Origin: Euonymus europaeus
Taxonomy: Eukaryota; Streptophyta; Magnoliopsida; Celastrales; Celastraceae
DNA: 64,000 nucleotides
Direction of reading: 5' to 3'
Assembly (NCBI GenBank): GCA_963580455.1
Contig: OY756969.1
Coordinates: 15,720,760-15,784,759, forward strand
Within the stretch, counting starts at the first letter, position 1; every line of letters begins with the position of its first letter. The translations under genes were made by a program, and so were the position numbers. This document shows, one piece after another, positions 32,703 to 43,682 of this stretch. The notes under the pieces are model-generated. The model ran no database searches and was not told the DNA's origin. It saw only the letters and a list, made by a program, of their open reading frames with translations.

Positions 32703-34107
32703 GCATGAAAAGGCAGTTCATCTGAGTCAGATGCTCCATAGCTGTCAGACCAGACACCCTGTCATAGTCTGCAGGAGTAGGCAAGTGCTTCAGCATCTCG
32801 GTAGCCACTTTCGGGTTGACTACCCTATCAGTTTGACTGACATCCCATTCTGGAGCATGCCGAGCAAAATCTTCCTCGACAATTGGTCCCAACGGGGGAT
32901 CATTTACCTGCCGAGGAATATGGGAGACCATGGGCCGAGGAGTCCCTATCCTAGGAGAGGGAGCAGTTCGTGTTACTGTAGTAACCGAGGTGGTGGCTCC
33001 AGTGAGGGCAATCTCAGATGCCATAGTCTCCCCTGTGGCCCCCACACGTGGCCTCTTAGGGTCCTTACCCTTGCTACTTTTCTTCCTCTTCTGTTGCCGA
33101 GGAGCAGGGGCAGCGTTCATCGCCATGTACTCAGAAAGGTCGGCCATATCTGCAAAGCATGACCACAAGTCAAGTGAATACCGATCAGTAGTGATAGATA
33201 AAATAGTTGAAAAATCAAAAATATGCAAACCTTGCCGAGATCTGTAACCAAAATTAGACACCGAGAAGTCCTGTGGGCTGAACTTCATGTCGGTATCAGC
33301 CCCAACAACAAGGAGCTCCTTCCAGGATTCATGCAATTTCAACTCATCGCCCTTCAACTGCTGAGGACGGTTGAACTGATCGGTAAGTGGTACCGACCAG
33401 GTTGTTCGGAAAGGAAGTTCCTCTCCTTCAGGAAGAGGAACCCTTATAAAAATGTATGAATTTTTCCATCTCTTGATGGACTGGTTGTACAGAGGAATCT
33501 TAAGCCCTGGCTTGAGTTTTAAATAAAAGAGGCCAGGTGAGTTCGGTAAATGACATAGAAGAGCAAGATGTTGAATGACCGAGGAAGAGATACCGAGATG
33601 GTATCTGTGAGAAAGACAAACAATGTTGGCCAGAAAGTGCCAAGAGTTCGGTGCCAGAATGGCGGGAGAGAGATTGAACCGACGAAGAAGGCTAGTTATG
33701 GCTGGTGGGATGGGGATCCTAGCACCTGCTTGGAGTGACCGAAGTGAGATAGCAAACTCACCTCTCCTAGGTCGAAAAGGAGACTCACCCTCACCCACAC
33801 GTCGGTATGGAAAGGGCAGACCACACTTGGCCACTACCTCGTCAATATAGCTGTTGGATAGGTCACAAGAAAGGTAGGTCGGTTCAGGGATGCTGCCATC
33901 GGTACCTCCACCCCTCTCATTAGGAGGAGGTAGGTCATGGGGGGCATACTCTATAGGATGTTCTACCGAGAAAGAATTTCGTCTTGCTAAGGGAGGATTG
34001 GTTTGAGTTATCACCACCTCATCGGTAGAGGTAGTTGCTCGGTCACTACCAGAGGTAGAAGTTGAGAGGCCAGATATTGAAGAAGTGGTAGAACTAGAAG
34101 AAGACAT
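32703..34107 (-). CDS. Antisense gene of element C, main exon
   Basis: From ATG at 34107 (MSSSSSTTSS). A Ser/Thr-rich N-terminus is followed by a domain at about residues 110-250 with GEFAISLRSLQAGARIPIPP, LAPNSWHFLANI and KPGLKIPLYNQSIKRWKNSY, resembling the plant 'putative gypsy type transposon' domain (Pfam Transposase_28 as I recall it; not searched). A Lys-rich, nuclear-signal-like KRKKSSKGKDPKRPR follows. A second possible intron, 33150-33230 (81 nt, GTTTGC...TTGCAG), keeps the frame either way. It has its own TATA box. Retention of an open, spliced reading frame in a young element argues it is or recently was functional. Confidence 0.75.
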
Positions 34108-34235
34108 GGCTTACCTAGAAGATTGCTCGGTATATCACAATTGGAGAGTTGACTCTTTATCTTGCTCGGTATGTACTACTGCTCGGTAAAAGCTCTCAAA
34201 TTTCAGAAGAAGTATGGAATGACTCATTCCCAGGT

Positions 34236-34245
34236 CCTTTTATAG
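34236..34245 (-). promoter_or_regulatory. TATA box for the antisense gene
   Basis: Minus strand CTATAAAAGG, about 130 bp before the ATG at 34107, outside the LTR. The spacing suits a transcription start near 34205 and a leader of about 100 nt. Confidence 0.65.
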
Positions 34246-34419
34246 CAAAAAACCAATCTCAAATCAACCGCCAGCAACAGATGGCCAATGAGCCACGCAG
34301 TAAATGGACCGTTGATCTAAAAGGTCTGAGCTGTCATCTCCTTATTTATGGAAGAACATAATTACTCCTCTCATCGATCTGCGCAGAGCGACGCCTCGAT
34401 AAGGGAGTTGGGGGGCAAC

Positions 34420-34973
34420 TGATATTACAAAAATACCCCCACCAATGGTGCTCCACCACGTCATATGTGGACCAAGACTCTTCATGCCTACCAGGCAGTC
34501 TCCTCGGTAAGAGTGCACCAGCTGGACCTACCAAGGTGAAAAACAGTTGGATGTGGTCCACAATCATAATGGAAAGACCCACTTCAACAGTGGTCTCCAG
34601 CCCTATATAAAGCTCAGCAAGTCAGGTATCCATGGAACTGAATCACAATCTTTACTTTGGCTAAGAGAGAGCTCTAGTCCGAGGAGTGGATACCTACTGA
34701 CTTGAGCGTCGGAGCGCCAACGCCAGAGGACAACCTCTGGTGCGGCCTTTAGCTCACTTTTGTTTGTTGTGCTCAGCTCTCAGACTGCTTAGCTGATCAA
34801 CCTGGACAGCCCTACCTGCCTGGTCGGTAAGCTACCTGACAGGCTGCCTAGCTGGTCAATCAAGACTGCCTTGCACGGCCGATTGGCTTCCTGGAAGGAT
34901 CTTCGTCTTTGCACCACAGCAGGTCTGACCCACTGAACGTCTTCTCGGTAGGGACACCTTTTTGACGTCATCA
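34420..34973 (+). repeat. 3' LTR of element C
   Basis: 554 bp, preceded by a polypurine tract (AAGGGAGTTGGGGGGCAAC, 34401-34419). Differences seen from the 5' LTR: CAGTTGG for CAGCTGG, GCTCAGC for GCTTAGC, and ATCACAATC for ATCAAAATC. Confidence 0.93.
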
Positions 34974-34978
34974 CACCT

Positions 34979-35241
34979 AATTCTGACTTTCCTAAGCAAC
35001 GACCTTGGCTTTAGTCCAGCCCAAAAAATTTTCTTATCATAGGATTCTTGGTTGGCGAATCCTAAGAATTTCCTAAGACAAGCATATGGATGAGAAATTT
35101 GACGAGTGCACAACCTTAAACAATGGCGTATTAATCAATCAATTGTGTTTCCAATTCCCAAATTTGGATCCTATCCAGATTCTTGTTATTTATTAAACAC
35201 CAGGGTTATGGTCAGTTGAATATGCTCAATTAACAATTCCT
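34979..35241 (-). repeat. Element D 5' LTR, second part
   Basis: Between element C and the MULE. Non-coding. Its last ten bases AACAATTCCT (35232-35241) are duplicated at 39516-39525 on the other side of the MULE. Confidence 0.65.
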
Positions 35242-35352
35242 GGGTAAATAGAACATTTTCCCCCTAAAAGATAAGGTTTGTTACGACTCAGCCCCTGAAA
35301 GAAAAAAAGAGATAAGTTGGCCACTAACATCACATTTTTGTTTCATCTTAAA
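35242..35352 (+). repeat. Left terminal inverted repeat of the MULE
   Basis: Aligns with the reverse complement of 39405-39515 at roughly 75-80% by eye, extending from GGGTAAATAG to TTCATCTTAAA. Confidence 0.85.
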
Positions 35353-35531
35353 CTGCAATACATACATATAAACTATAGTTTAGAGGTTCAAAATACAAGA
35401 AAATAACTACCAGTTGAGAGGTCAAAAATTCATGCAAATAATGGGCAATTGAGAGACATCCAAAAACATGCAAATAAGAGAACATTGAGAAATTTCTTCA
35501 TAACTTAAATTTAAGAAAGTGCAACTACAAC

Positions 35532-38500
35532 TCAAGGAGGCTTTGTTGTGGATGCTTGAGTTGATGTGAGCATACTAGAGTATCTTAAACTTGATGTTGC
35601 AAAATGAAAAGTTTCTATAGTGGATGGCCTTCTCATAACCATTATTGATCGCGTGCGAGCTATACGTGCACCACTGCCTCCACTTGATCCACCCCTTTTA
35701 GTTACACCAGCCACTCGAATTCATAAAGTGTTAGCTAGTCCATCAGTTCTCCACTAGTTTGACCATGTTGCTACAAACAGAATGCATATCCACAATTATA
35801 CACTTCATTATGGATAACATATGCATATCTAATGATCAATGAAGAAGACATTATCTGTCTCCTTGCTCTACCACAAGTCCTCTTGTTCTGCCTATTTTGT
35901 CCACATTTTGTGCATCAAACCATTGGATAAGGTCATCGTAACTTTTTCTCTGTCTTTGGCTCATCATGTTCTAGCCTTATCTTTTTCTTAGGTCTACCTC
36001 TAACAACAACCACCTTTTCCCTTAGAGGAAGCACCACATATCCATTCACCTGAGGCCACAATTTAGATCCACTTGTTGGCATCACAAAATGTTGGTAGAT
36101 TCTCAACATGGTTGCCTTGGTAGATTTTGGATGCACGAAGTCTTCTGGGTCTTTGTGTAGCCCTCCAATGGCTGCGATGGCATGACAACACAGTATCCCT
36201 ATGAGATCCCAAACTCTACATTTTTTACATCCACCATATACTGATTGGGCCTACATGTTACCTAAATCACATAGAAGATATAATTAAACAGTAGTTTTCT
36301 AAAGACATTAACTAAGCCAGTGGATATTCATGTACCTAGAACACTGAATGTTGATGTGTGTATTTTTGTACCACATTTATTCATATATTTCCAATCACAA
36401 TTCTCTTATTTTGAGTTGATATTACATGAATTAGTGTGTTTTTGATGTAGGAAGATTGGTGTGGAGATTTGCTAGAAATTGGAGCACATTCAAAGAAGAA
36501 AAATATTTTGGGCACCCTTCCCATGCTCGAGCATGGATCCAACACCAGAAGACAACATCTTGAGAGCAAAGCTGGCGCCCTTCCCATGCTCTTCTGAAGC
36601 TCGAGCGCCAGTTCCGTCAGATACGATTTTAAAGCTAAAAATTAGAGAAACCAACTCCTATTTGGGTTCTAATTGGTTTGCACGACTAGGGAAGGTTTAG
36701 GGATGATTGGAATAAGTTTTTAAAAGTCCTGTACTTGATATAAATAGCTCTCTAACCTTAAGAGAAGGGGCTCCTAATTTTCTGACGGAAGTTGCTCTCG
36801 CTTGTGAGACCGCTACCAAACATTCTTTGTTCTATCAATAAATTCATGGGTTCTTCTTTCTTTTCTCTTGTGTTTATTACTATGCGTAGTAACTAAACTC
36901 TTTATTAGGGTGTGATTTAGCCAAACATGATTATTGCAAATTAAATTCATCCAAGTTTACAACTCAATTCATGATTCTAGTTCTTAATTGCTATGCTTCA
37001 AAGTATGTTGTTTTGCTTGATTGCTTGATCACCAATTAGGTTGAATATACATACTCATCTAGCCGAATCACGTAAACGATCCGTATTTATGTCTTTTGGT
37101 GGACTAGAATTAGGAAGATTAACTGTCGACTGCTCCGATCAGGGTTTAGGGGGTTAATTGGTTGTATGATTTTTCTATTCTTAATGGGTTATTGATTCTG
37201 AATCTAAAGACTGCCATCAAACAGGATTAGGTTAGGACTAATAATATGTGTTGTTGCCACGATCCATGGATCAACATAATTGAGAGAAAAATAACCTTAG
37301 AATCAGAATTGTAATTTTTGCTTCATCTTTATGGATTTGCAATATGATTTTTTGGGGAGATCATGCCCTAGTTTCTTCCCTTATTGAATTTCTTATTCGT
37401 TTTACTTGTTTGTTCGTTTTCATGAATCATCAGCCTTCATCTCTAATTTAATTTTCATTTACATTCATTGCAAATTTTGATACAATATTGACTTGAACTT
37501 GTCTCTGTGGGATCGACCTCGTATTTACATATTTTGTGCTACAATAGTACACTTGTGCACTTGCGAGTATTTTTACATCAGCAGCATCTCTAGACCATTG
37601 CACGTGCAATTTTTTACTCTTTTCTGTTTCTTCTTTCAACTTCGAATGAACCATAGAGATATGAAAAACCTCCTTTTATCTTCAATTTATCTAATATCTA
37701 CAAGTAACTTTCTTAGAAACCATAGCCATGAATCTGTATTCTCTCTCTCCGCCACTGCCCAAGCAATTGGCATAATGCCAATATTGCCATCCTGAGCCAC
37801 TGCAGTTAGTAATTGTTATCCATAGATTGCCTTCAAGAAGCAACCATCAAGGCCAATGAGTGGCCTGTAGCCATCCAAGAAGGCCTTCTTCAATGCATCA
37901 ATACACACATAAACCCATTGAAATATTGGAGGATCCTTCAATGTCGTCCTATCCAGCAATATAGTAGTTGTAAAGTCTCTATTGGTCTTCAACAATTCAA
38001 CCAAATAATTCCTTAGTGTTGCATATTGCTCCACATTTTTTCTATCTATAATCTCCAAAGATTTCTCTTTTGGCCTATAAGCATGAGTCTTAGTAATCTA
38101 TAGTGAGTATTTCTCTTTCACATATGCAAGTAGCTACCCACAACTAATGTTTGGTTTAGATCTAATCTTATTCACCAGATTAGATCCCAACCATTTTGAG
38201 GTTGCTTGCTTCACAAACATGGACCTACCACATTTGTGCCTATTGTTAAAAGTCTTGACTTGAAAAGTTTGCTCACCAGTGATCTTGGAACACCACATCA
38301 TCCACGGACACTTCACACAACACTTCACCTGACACCTATTAGGCTCATTTTTCACAAATCATATCTTGTATCCCCCATTGATAACATAATCTCTCATAAC
38401 TTTCCTAAACTTTTCCATGCTATTAAACTCTATCCCTAACTGAAACCTGAACTTCTTCATATCTGACTTAGGGTTGAACTTAGGATTGTGAATCTTACGT

Positions 38501-38909
38501 ACCTTAACAAAATCATCATCATCTACTTCCTCCATACTATCTAGCTCATTAGACTCATAAGTCATTCTAAAATTGGGTTCATCATCATCAGTTCCAAGAT
38601 TGGAATGTTCGTCATCGTCACTCACTGCCCCATCTTGACTCACTACATCATTCTCATCTGAATCATTATCCCCATCAGGCCCATCCCCTTCCTCCACAAC
38701 ATCTTGATGATTTGGTATCAACCCCTTCCCCCCTCTAAGCCTAACATGTAATCATCAAAAAATTCATCTAAGTCTTCATCATTCATTAGATTATGGGGTC
38801 CATCAGCACAACAATCACAAGCTACCTGTGCAGGTGCAGGTGCTGGTATAGAAGGTTCTTTTGAAGGCGATTCTGGGGGTGAGGATGAGTTAGCCAAATA
38901 AGGGTCCAT
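35532..38909 (-). pseudogene. MuDR-type transposase, degenerate and interrupted
   Basis: Minus strand from ATG at 38909 (MDPYLANSSS). Order: Pro/Ser-rich start, acidic region, a MuDR-type DNA-binding domain (FQLGIEFNSMEKFRKVMRDY, then a Cys/His-rich segment with FNNRHKCGR), the first catalytic region (PLIGLDGCFLK; then IAWAVAERENTDSW), a gap, then a SWIM-like finger (CRVWDLIGILCCHAIAA, about 36180-36235), GRPKKKIRLEHDEPK, a knuckle remnant CTKCGQN and a Gly/Arg-rich tail. A frameshift near 38725 and stops at 38359, 38134 and 37816 break it. About 200 residues, including the other catalytic positions, are missing where S2 sits. Confidence 0.82.
36352..37580 (+). repeat. Solo LTR S2 inside the MULE
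   Basis: 1229 bp from TGATGTGTG to TACATCA, same family as S1. TATAAATAG near 36739. It shares GGTTGAATATACAT-type and ACGTAAACGAT blocks with S1. The flanks (AATGT and GCAGC) do not match, so there is no target-site duplication. Together with the missing transposase segment, this suggests a deletion accompanied or followed its insertion. Confidence 0.78.
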
Positions 38910-39404
38910 TCTAACATCAATAAATGTCAGAATTAGGGCACCATAAGAACACAATAGTATCCAAAATCAAGAAAGGTAACCTAAATCAGGGGACCACAAG
39001 ACCATAATAGCATCCAAAAAAGTCACATATGAAAAGAAATCACAACATGTAGTTGAATCGACCAAAGCCCTAACACTATATCACACATCACAAGTTCAAT
39101 TAAACCCTAGAATTAAACCACTGGACATACCTGATTTGTCGCAATCACTCTCTTGATACTAAGATTTAGAGAAATGAAAGCACTTCGTCACTGTCAAGTT
39201 CTTGAAGAAACATGATTTTAAGAAACGGTTTGGAACAAATGGCCAGGGTTTAAAACTGATTTTAGGTAAAAACTAATTTATGTTCCATGTCAGCGACGAC
39301 GCCGTTAATTTGCAAGTTCCGTAAAGCCACTTTGGCAAAATGAACGGAAATCATTGGGTCAACGTTCCATGTGAGAAATTTGACAGCCCAGTTAGCTGCC
39401 CAAT

Positions 39405-39515
39405 TTTAAGATGAAACAAAAATGTATAAGTCAGTCGCTAACTCATCTCTTTTTTCTTTAAGGGGCTAAGTCGTAACAGTCCCTATCTTTCGTGGGACAA
39501 ATGTGCTATTTACTC
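39405..39515 (-). repeat. Right terminal inverted repeat of the MULE
   Basis: Reverse complement begins GAGTAAATAGCACATTTGTC and ends TTTGTTTCATCTTAAA. Partner of 35242-35352. Confidence 0.85.
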
Positions 39516-40135
39516 AACAATTCCTACTATTATGATGTTGATCAAGAATGCATAACAATAAGAAATTAACAATAAATTTAGAGAATCAATGAATTAAACC
39601 TAGTTTAATCATCAATGAAATTTTTCATCAAAGATCCAGTAGAAGAAACTAACCAAATCCCAAACTAAATAGAAATTTAGTTAGACATAGTCATGAATCA
39701 TCAACAATAATAAATAAGAATACATATTGGAAGAAAATAAGATGTTTAATTGGAGTGATTTTCTTTTCCTTGCGTCTCTCTGTTTTCTGTCTCAATACGG
39801 CGGTTGTCCAGAATGCCATTTGAGATGAGCTTCCGGCAAAACCCTGGTTGCAACATCGGAAAAATTAATTATGTCATTGATCAGCTCAAATTTGTGACTG
39901 CAAATAGGTCGCACAAATCAAGATGTTAGCTTTAGGATTTCTTTCTTTAATCAATAGCTAAAAAATGGCACCCGCACTCCGCTTGTAGTTGTTATCCAAG
40001 TTGACCTCTAAATTCCTTCTTTTGCAATCATCTCTCACATGTTCAATGAGACACCAATTGGGTAGTAATTTGTACTTGAAAACATTCAAATTAAAGCTCT
40101 CAAATACTAGAAATATAGGTACAATTCTGCACCTA
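39516..40135 (-). repeat. Element D 5' LTR, third part, with unassigned sequence
   Basis: Begins with the MULE target-site copy and continues D's LTR. The LTR's outer end is not resolved; it may lie near 39850-39980. The remaining few hundred bases before the LINE show no gene and no recognised repeat. Confidence 0.45.
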
Positions 40136-40694
40136 ACAAGGATCTAGGGAGTTGATAATAATGAAGGAGCTTCTGAGAAATAAAAATATTATCCGAAATA
40201 TGTCTTCCTTCCATAAAGGCCGATTTGGCTTAGCAAATCACATCAGGCATGATGGATTTGAGCCTCCCTACAATGATTTTAGACATGCATTTATAGATTG
40301 TATTACAACAAGAAATAGACCTATAATTTTTCAGTGAAGTAGAGTTCTCCTTCTTAGGGATTAGGGAAATCTTGGTTGCATTCATAGCAAATAGAAGCTT
40401 CCTAGAGGAGAAAACAGAGAAGACTGCATTGGTAACATCACTGCTTGTTATGTCCAACATTTTCTTGAAAAAAGTTGAAAAATATCCATCTGGCCTAGGC
40501 GCTATTCCATCCAAAATGGTGAAAAGAGCATCCTTGATTTCATCCACAGTTATTTCCCTAATAAGAGCAGCAGTTTGATCAGTTATAATGCGAGTAGGAA
40601 AGAGGCCATCAATGTCAGTAAGAAGAGGAGCAGGGGCCCGGCAAAAGATCCTGGAAATAAGCAACAATTGTGCGAGCAATTTCAACTGGGTCAT
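40136..40694 (-). pseudogene. LINE (L1-type) reverse transcriptase, N-terminal part
   Basis: Minus strand. Recognisable non-LTR RT motifs: EITVDEIKDALFTI, APRPDGYFSTFFKK, ISLIPKKENSTSLKNYRSIS, CNTIYKCMSKIIVGRLK, then after a stop SAFMEGRHISDNIF. The catalytic FADD region and everything after it are absent: the sequence breaks off near 40136. Confidence 0.8.
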
Positions 40695-40699
40695 GAGTT

Positions 40700-41800
40700 A
40701 GTCGACCATCCATAGTAGACAATGAAGTAATACGATTTCTGCTACGGCGATGAACAACGAACTTGTGGAGGAATTTGTATTTTTATCACCCAACTTCAAC
40801 TAGCTAATATGAGATTTTTGAAGGTAAAAAGCCTCTTCAATGTTGCATAGATGGTTATAAAGCTTGGCATAATCACGTTCTTGAGTGACCAAGGCAATAT
40901 CTCTAGGACATGCATCCAATCGATCTGAGCTTCCTTCCATGCAGATTTAGCTGCTCTAACTCAACTAGATATATAGTCAAAGTCCTTTGCATTGTGCATC
41001 TCTGGGAGATTCTTTAAGCTTTTGAGATTTTTAAGGAGAACAAACATTGGAAAACCATGTAATAGGGTTTACCAAACTCCCCTGATAGAGTCTAAAAGTT
41101 TTGGATGATCGGCCCAAAAATTGAAGAAACTAAATGGGATTTTAGCACTAACTTTTCTTGGCAATTTTAATAGTCATGCAGAAATCATCGAAGATGGAAT
41201 AGGAGGAAAATGAACCTCAAGATGCCCGTAACTTTCATTCCATTCGTTATTGCCAAGAACCCAATCCAACTTACGAAGAATTGAAGCACTTCGCAACTAG
41301 CCATTACTTTACATATAACAAAGGCCTTTATAAGGAAACATGTTGAACTTAGCAGAGGAGATGCAATTACCAAAATCATCAATGAATGCAGACTAGGTAT
41401 TTTGACCACCAATACAATCAGAAGGCCACATGATGGCATTGAAATCCCCTAAAATGATCAAAGGCAAAAAAGTAAACGAAGGAGCATTAGAGAGGAGTTA
41501 ATGCCATAGATCACCATTCATAGTAGGTTCATTAGCACCATAGAAAAATAAGATCACGTTGCTGCATAAATCATCAATAGTAGTGACAGAGCAAGTTATG
41601 ACCTAATGAAGGATATGAATTCCACTTACAAAACAACATCAGGATTTCAAAGAATCAAAATGAGGCACCATTTATCACCATGTCTACCAGAGAGATGGGA
41701 TCGGCTAGGAGCAATCAAATTAACAAAAGAGAAAAGGTCAGAGTTCTTGCACTTAGTCTCCATAAGACAAACAAAAGATAACCGAACATTCTAGCTTACA
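40700..41800 (-). pseudogene. LINE endonuclease and linker, decayed
   Basis: Minus-strand fragments of an APE-type endonuclease: LFFYGANEPTMNGDLW (about 41505-41555), IILGDFNAIMWP (about 41425-41460) and LRKLDWVLGNNEW (about 41240-41285), in the expected order before the RT. Many stops and frameshifts. Confidence 0.72.
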
Positions 41801-42600
41801 ATCATTGGGAAACTGAATGTGTATTCTTCTTGCCATGGGCTCCACTAGCCCTTGTCACCATGGAGTGACCCGTAGAGGAATTTGACCCATTGTTCTTCTT
41901 TCTACTAACAACCTCGTAGCCCTAAGCAGCTGAAATGACCTCATGATCATCCTGAGATAAGAGGTTGAAAGAGTTATGAGATGTAATATCCGTGGACCAA
42001 CTCTCAGACAGAGACTTCTCATGATTTTCAACACAAATTTGGACAAGATCCCCCATCAGCAACAATTGATTGGGTTGAATCTCATAGGGGAGAGAAATCT
42101 GTGCCACAGAATGTCTTCCATGTGCTGCGTGACCAATATTAGATGTTGTACACATGTGATAGCCCACTCTTCATTACTAGTCTATTTACCTACGTGGAGG
42201 CATGATTAGCAATTACAGGTCTGTAGACGACTATAGCCCCAAAAGCCTCCCCTATGGTCTCATTATTCCTTTAATTCACTATCAGAATAGTTGAGGGAGG
42301 GTCATTAAGCTGAATGGAAGTGACTTGATGCTCAACTGGTTTTGGAGCAGCTTCCTCCCTTTTTGGCTTGACATAACAAACTTTTCTACTAGTTGCTACC
42401 ACATGTGGTTCAACTTTCTCCAATAAGCAATTATGGCCAAACACACAACATTAAGGACATCTCTTAGGTAGCCATTCATATTCAATTCAGACTTCAATAG
42501 GAGGCTCACCTTCCTCATTATCCAAGGGATCACTCATGAAAGATTTCAGAGGTTTAGTGGCAGCATCAAGTAACACAAAGACCAGGGCAAATGTGGTGCG
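41801..42600 (-). pseudogene. LINE 5' region with ORF1 zinc knuckle
   Basis: Minus-strand fragment at about 42420-42500 reads IEYEWLPKRCP, then CCVFGHNC, the C-terminal knuckle of plant L1 ORF1 proteins. Below it (41850-42300) are remains of the ORF1 tail and ORF2 start that I cannot align confidently. Confidence 0.55.
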
Positions 42601-43146
42601 TATGCCTAAAAGTGTATACAGTCACTGATTAAAGGCAAAGAAGAAAGTTCTCCTCTATTATATAAGAAAAAACCATTTGGAATCCCAACCAGTATTAATG
42701 GAAAAAGACACTCTAAGATCCCCTTTTCAGTGCCTTGAATCACGTGTCCGTACCATTTTGTATGAACAGCTGGAATTGGGTTTGATAAACAAAGAAGCAA
42801 AATATTTTTTTTTAAAAACGTTTGCGATTGGGAGTTACATGAAAAAAGGTACATCTAAATACAGGCATGGAATTGTTGTGTATAGACCTACTAATAGGTA
42901 TCCCATCAATCAGTCATGTTTTGGCTTTGTAAATGTTGACGCATTATCATGACAAAAACAAAGAAAAAGTCAGACAAGTACACCTGGTTTTGGCTGTCCC
43001 ATGAGAGGAATTGGCAAAACATAAATTCTGGTAAGACATGCTATACGGCTTATTCGGTCTGAGACGAAAGTGGTGTGTCACAAACAAGCGCACTGAAAAG
43101 GCTTGGAGAGTATGCTGCGGGGAGTGAAAAAATCTTGAAAAGCTTT
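42601..43146. other. Unassigned stretch
   Basis: No convincing gene. Two short overlapping frames occur near 42606-42952 without recognisable motifs. It may include the start of the MULE-OTU element, whose terminal repeats I could not find. Confidence 0.4.
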
Positions 43147-43515
43147 AAACAAATGCTTTAACTTTTTTACCAATTGTTGTAAATCAAAAAAAATATTATT
43201 ACTGACAAAACTAGTTGTTCTTATTGATACCAATGCACCGACGGCTGACAAAAATTTGTACGGAATGTCAGTCAAACAAATGCTTTAACTTTTGATCAAT
43301 TGTTATCAGTCAAAAAAAAATTTTACTGACAAAAGCAGTTGTTCTTACTGATACCAATGCACCGAAGGCTGGCTGAGGTTGTACAGAATGTCAGTCAAAC
43401 AAATGCTTTAACTTTTGACTAGTTTGTACGGAATGTCAGTCCAATAAATGCTTTAACTTTTGACAAATTTTAGTCAGTAAAAAAAATACTCTTAATGGAA
43501 AAAGTAGTTAAATTT
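43147..43515 (+). repeat. Tandem repeat upstream of the MULE-OTU gene
   Basis: Units start with AAACAAATGCTTTAACTTTT at 43147, 43274 and 43397, with a variant at 43442. Units 1 and 2 are 127 and 123 bp and include GATACCAATGCACCGA; unit 3 is shortened to 45 bp; the last is partial. The array ends just before a TATA box. Confidence 0.85.
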
Positions 43516-43538
43516 AAGGAGTGTTTCTTCTCTTTCAC

Positions 43539-43548
43539 TATAAAAGGA
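43539..43548 (+). promoter_or_regulatory. TATA box of the MULE-OTU gene
   Basis: CTATAAAAGG, about 140 bp before the ATG at 43683 and directly after the tandem repeat. Confidence 0.6.
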
Positions 43549-43682
43549 AGTGAAGTTTCCTTCATTGACTACAACCAAAAAAACGTGATTGCCTCTCAAT
43601 CGTTTTCACTTCTCTCTTATCTCTTTTAAGTGTTTCTAACATATCCATTGTTTTTAATATCATAATTATTATTTTATAAATT

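Larger units (their letters stand above)
29248..34973 (+). mobile_element. Element C: young non-autonomous Tat-type LTR retrotransposon
   Basis: 5726 bp with 554-bp LTRs (29248-29801 and 34420-34973) differing at three sites seen by eye, and a perfect CACCT duplication on both sides (29243-29247 and 34974-34978). It has a PBS, a full gag, no pol, a palindrome array, and a separate antisense gene before the 3' LTR. The antisense ORF is a known trait of the Tat lineage of Ty3/gypsy (Grande, Retand and Ogre relatives). With 3 of 554 differences it is young; at a rate of 1.3e-8 per site per year, assumed and not measured here, that would be about 0.2 million years. Confidence 0.92.
35242..39515 (-). 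mobile_element. Mutator-like DNA transposon (MULE) with long TIRs
   Basis: Ends GGGTAAATAG (35242) and the inverted GAGTAAATAG (39515), with imperfect terminal inverted repeats of about 110 bp: shared blocks include GTTACGACT, AGCCCC and TTTTTGTTTCATCTTAAA. Flanked by a perfect 10-bp duplication AACAATTCCT (35232-35241, 39516-39525), in the 8-11 bp range of MULEs. It holds a degenerate MuDR-type transposase on the minus strand and the nested solo LTR S2. It inserted in the LTR of element D. Confidence 0.92.

Noticed and set aside
32731..33850. Several plus-strand ORFs opposite the antisense gene
   Set aside because: Shadows of the minus-strand exon; no motifs of their own.
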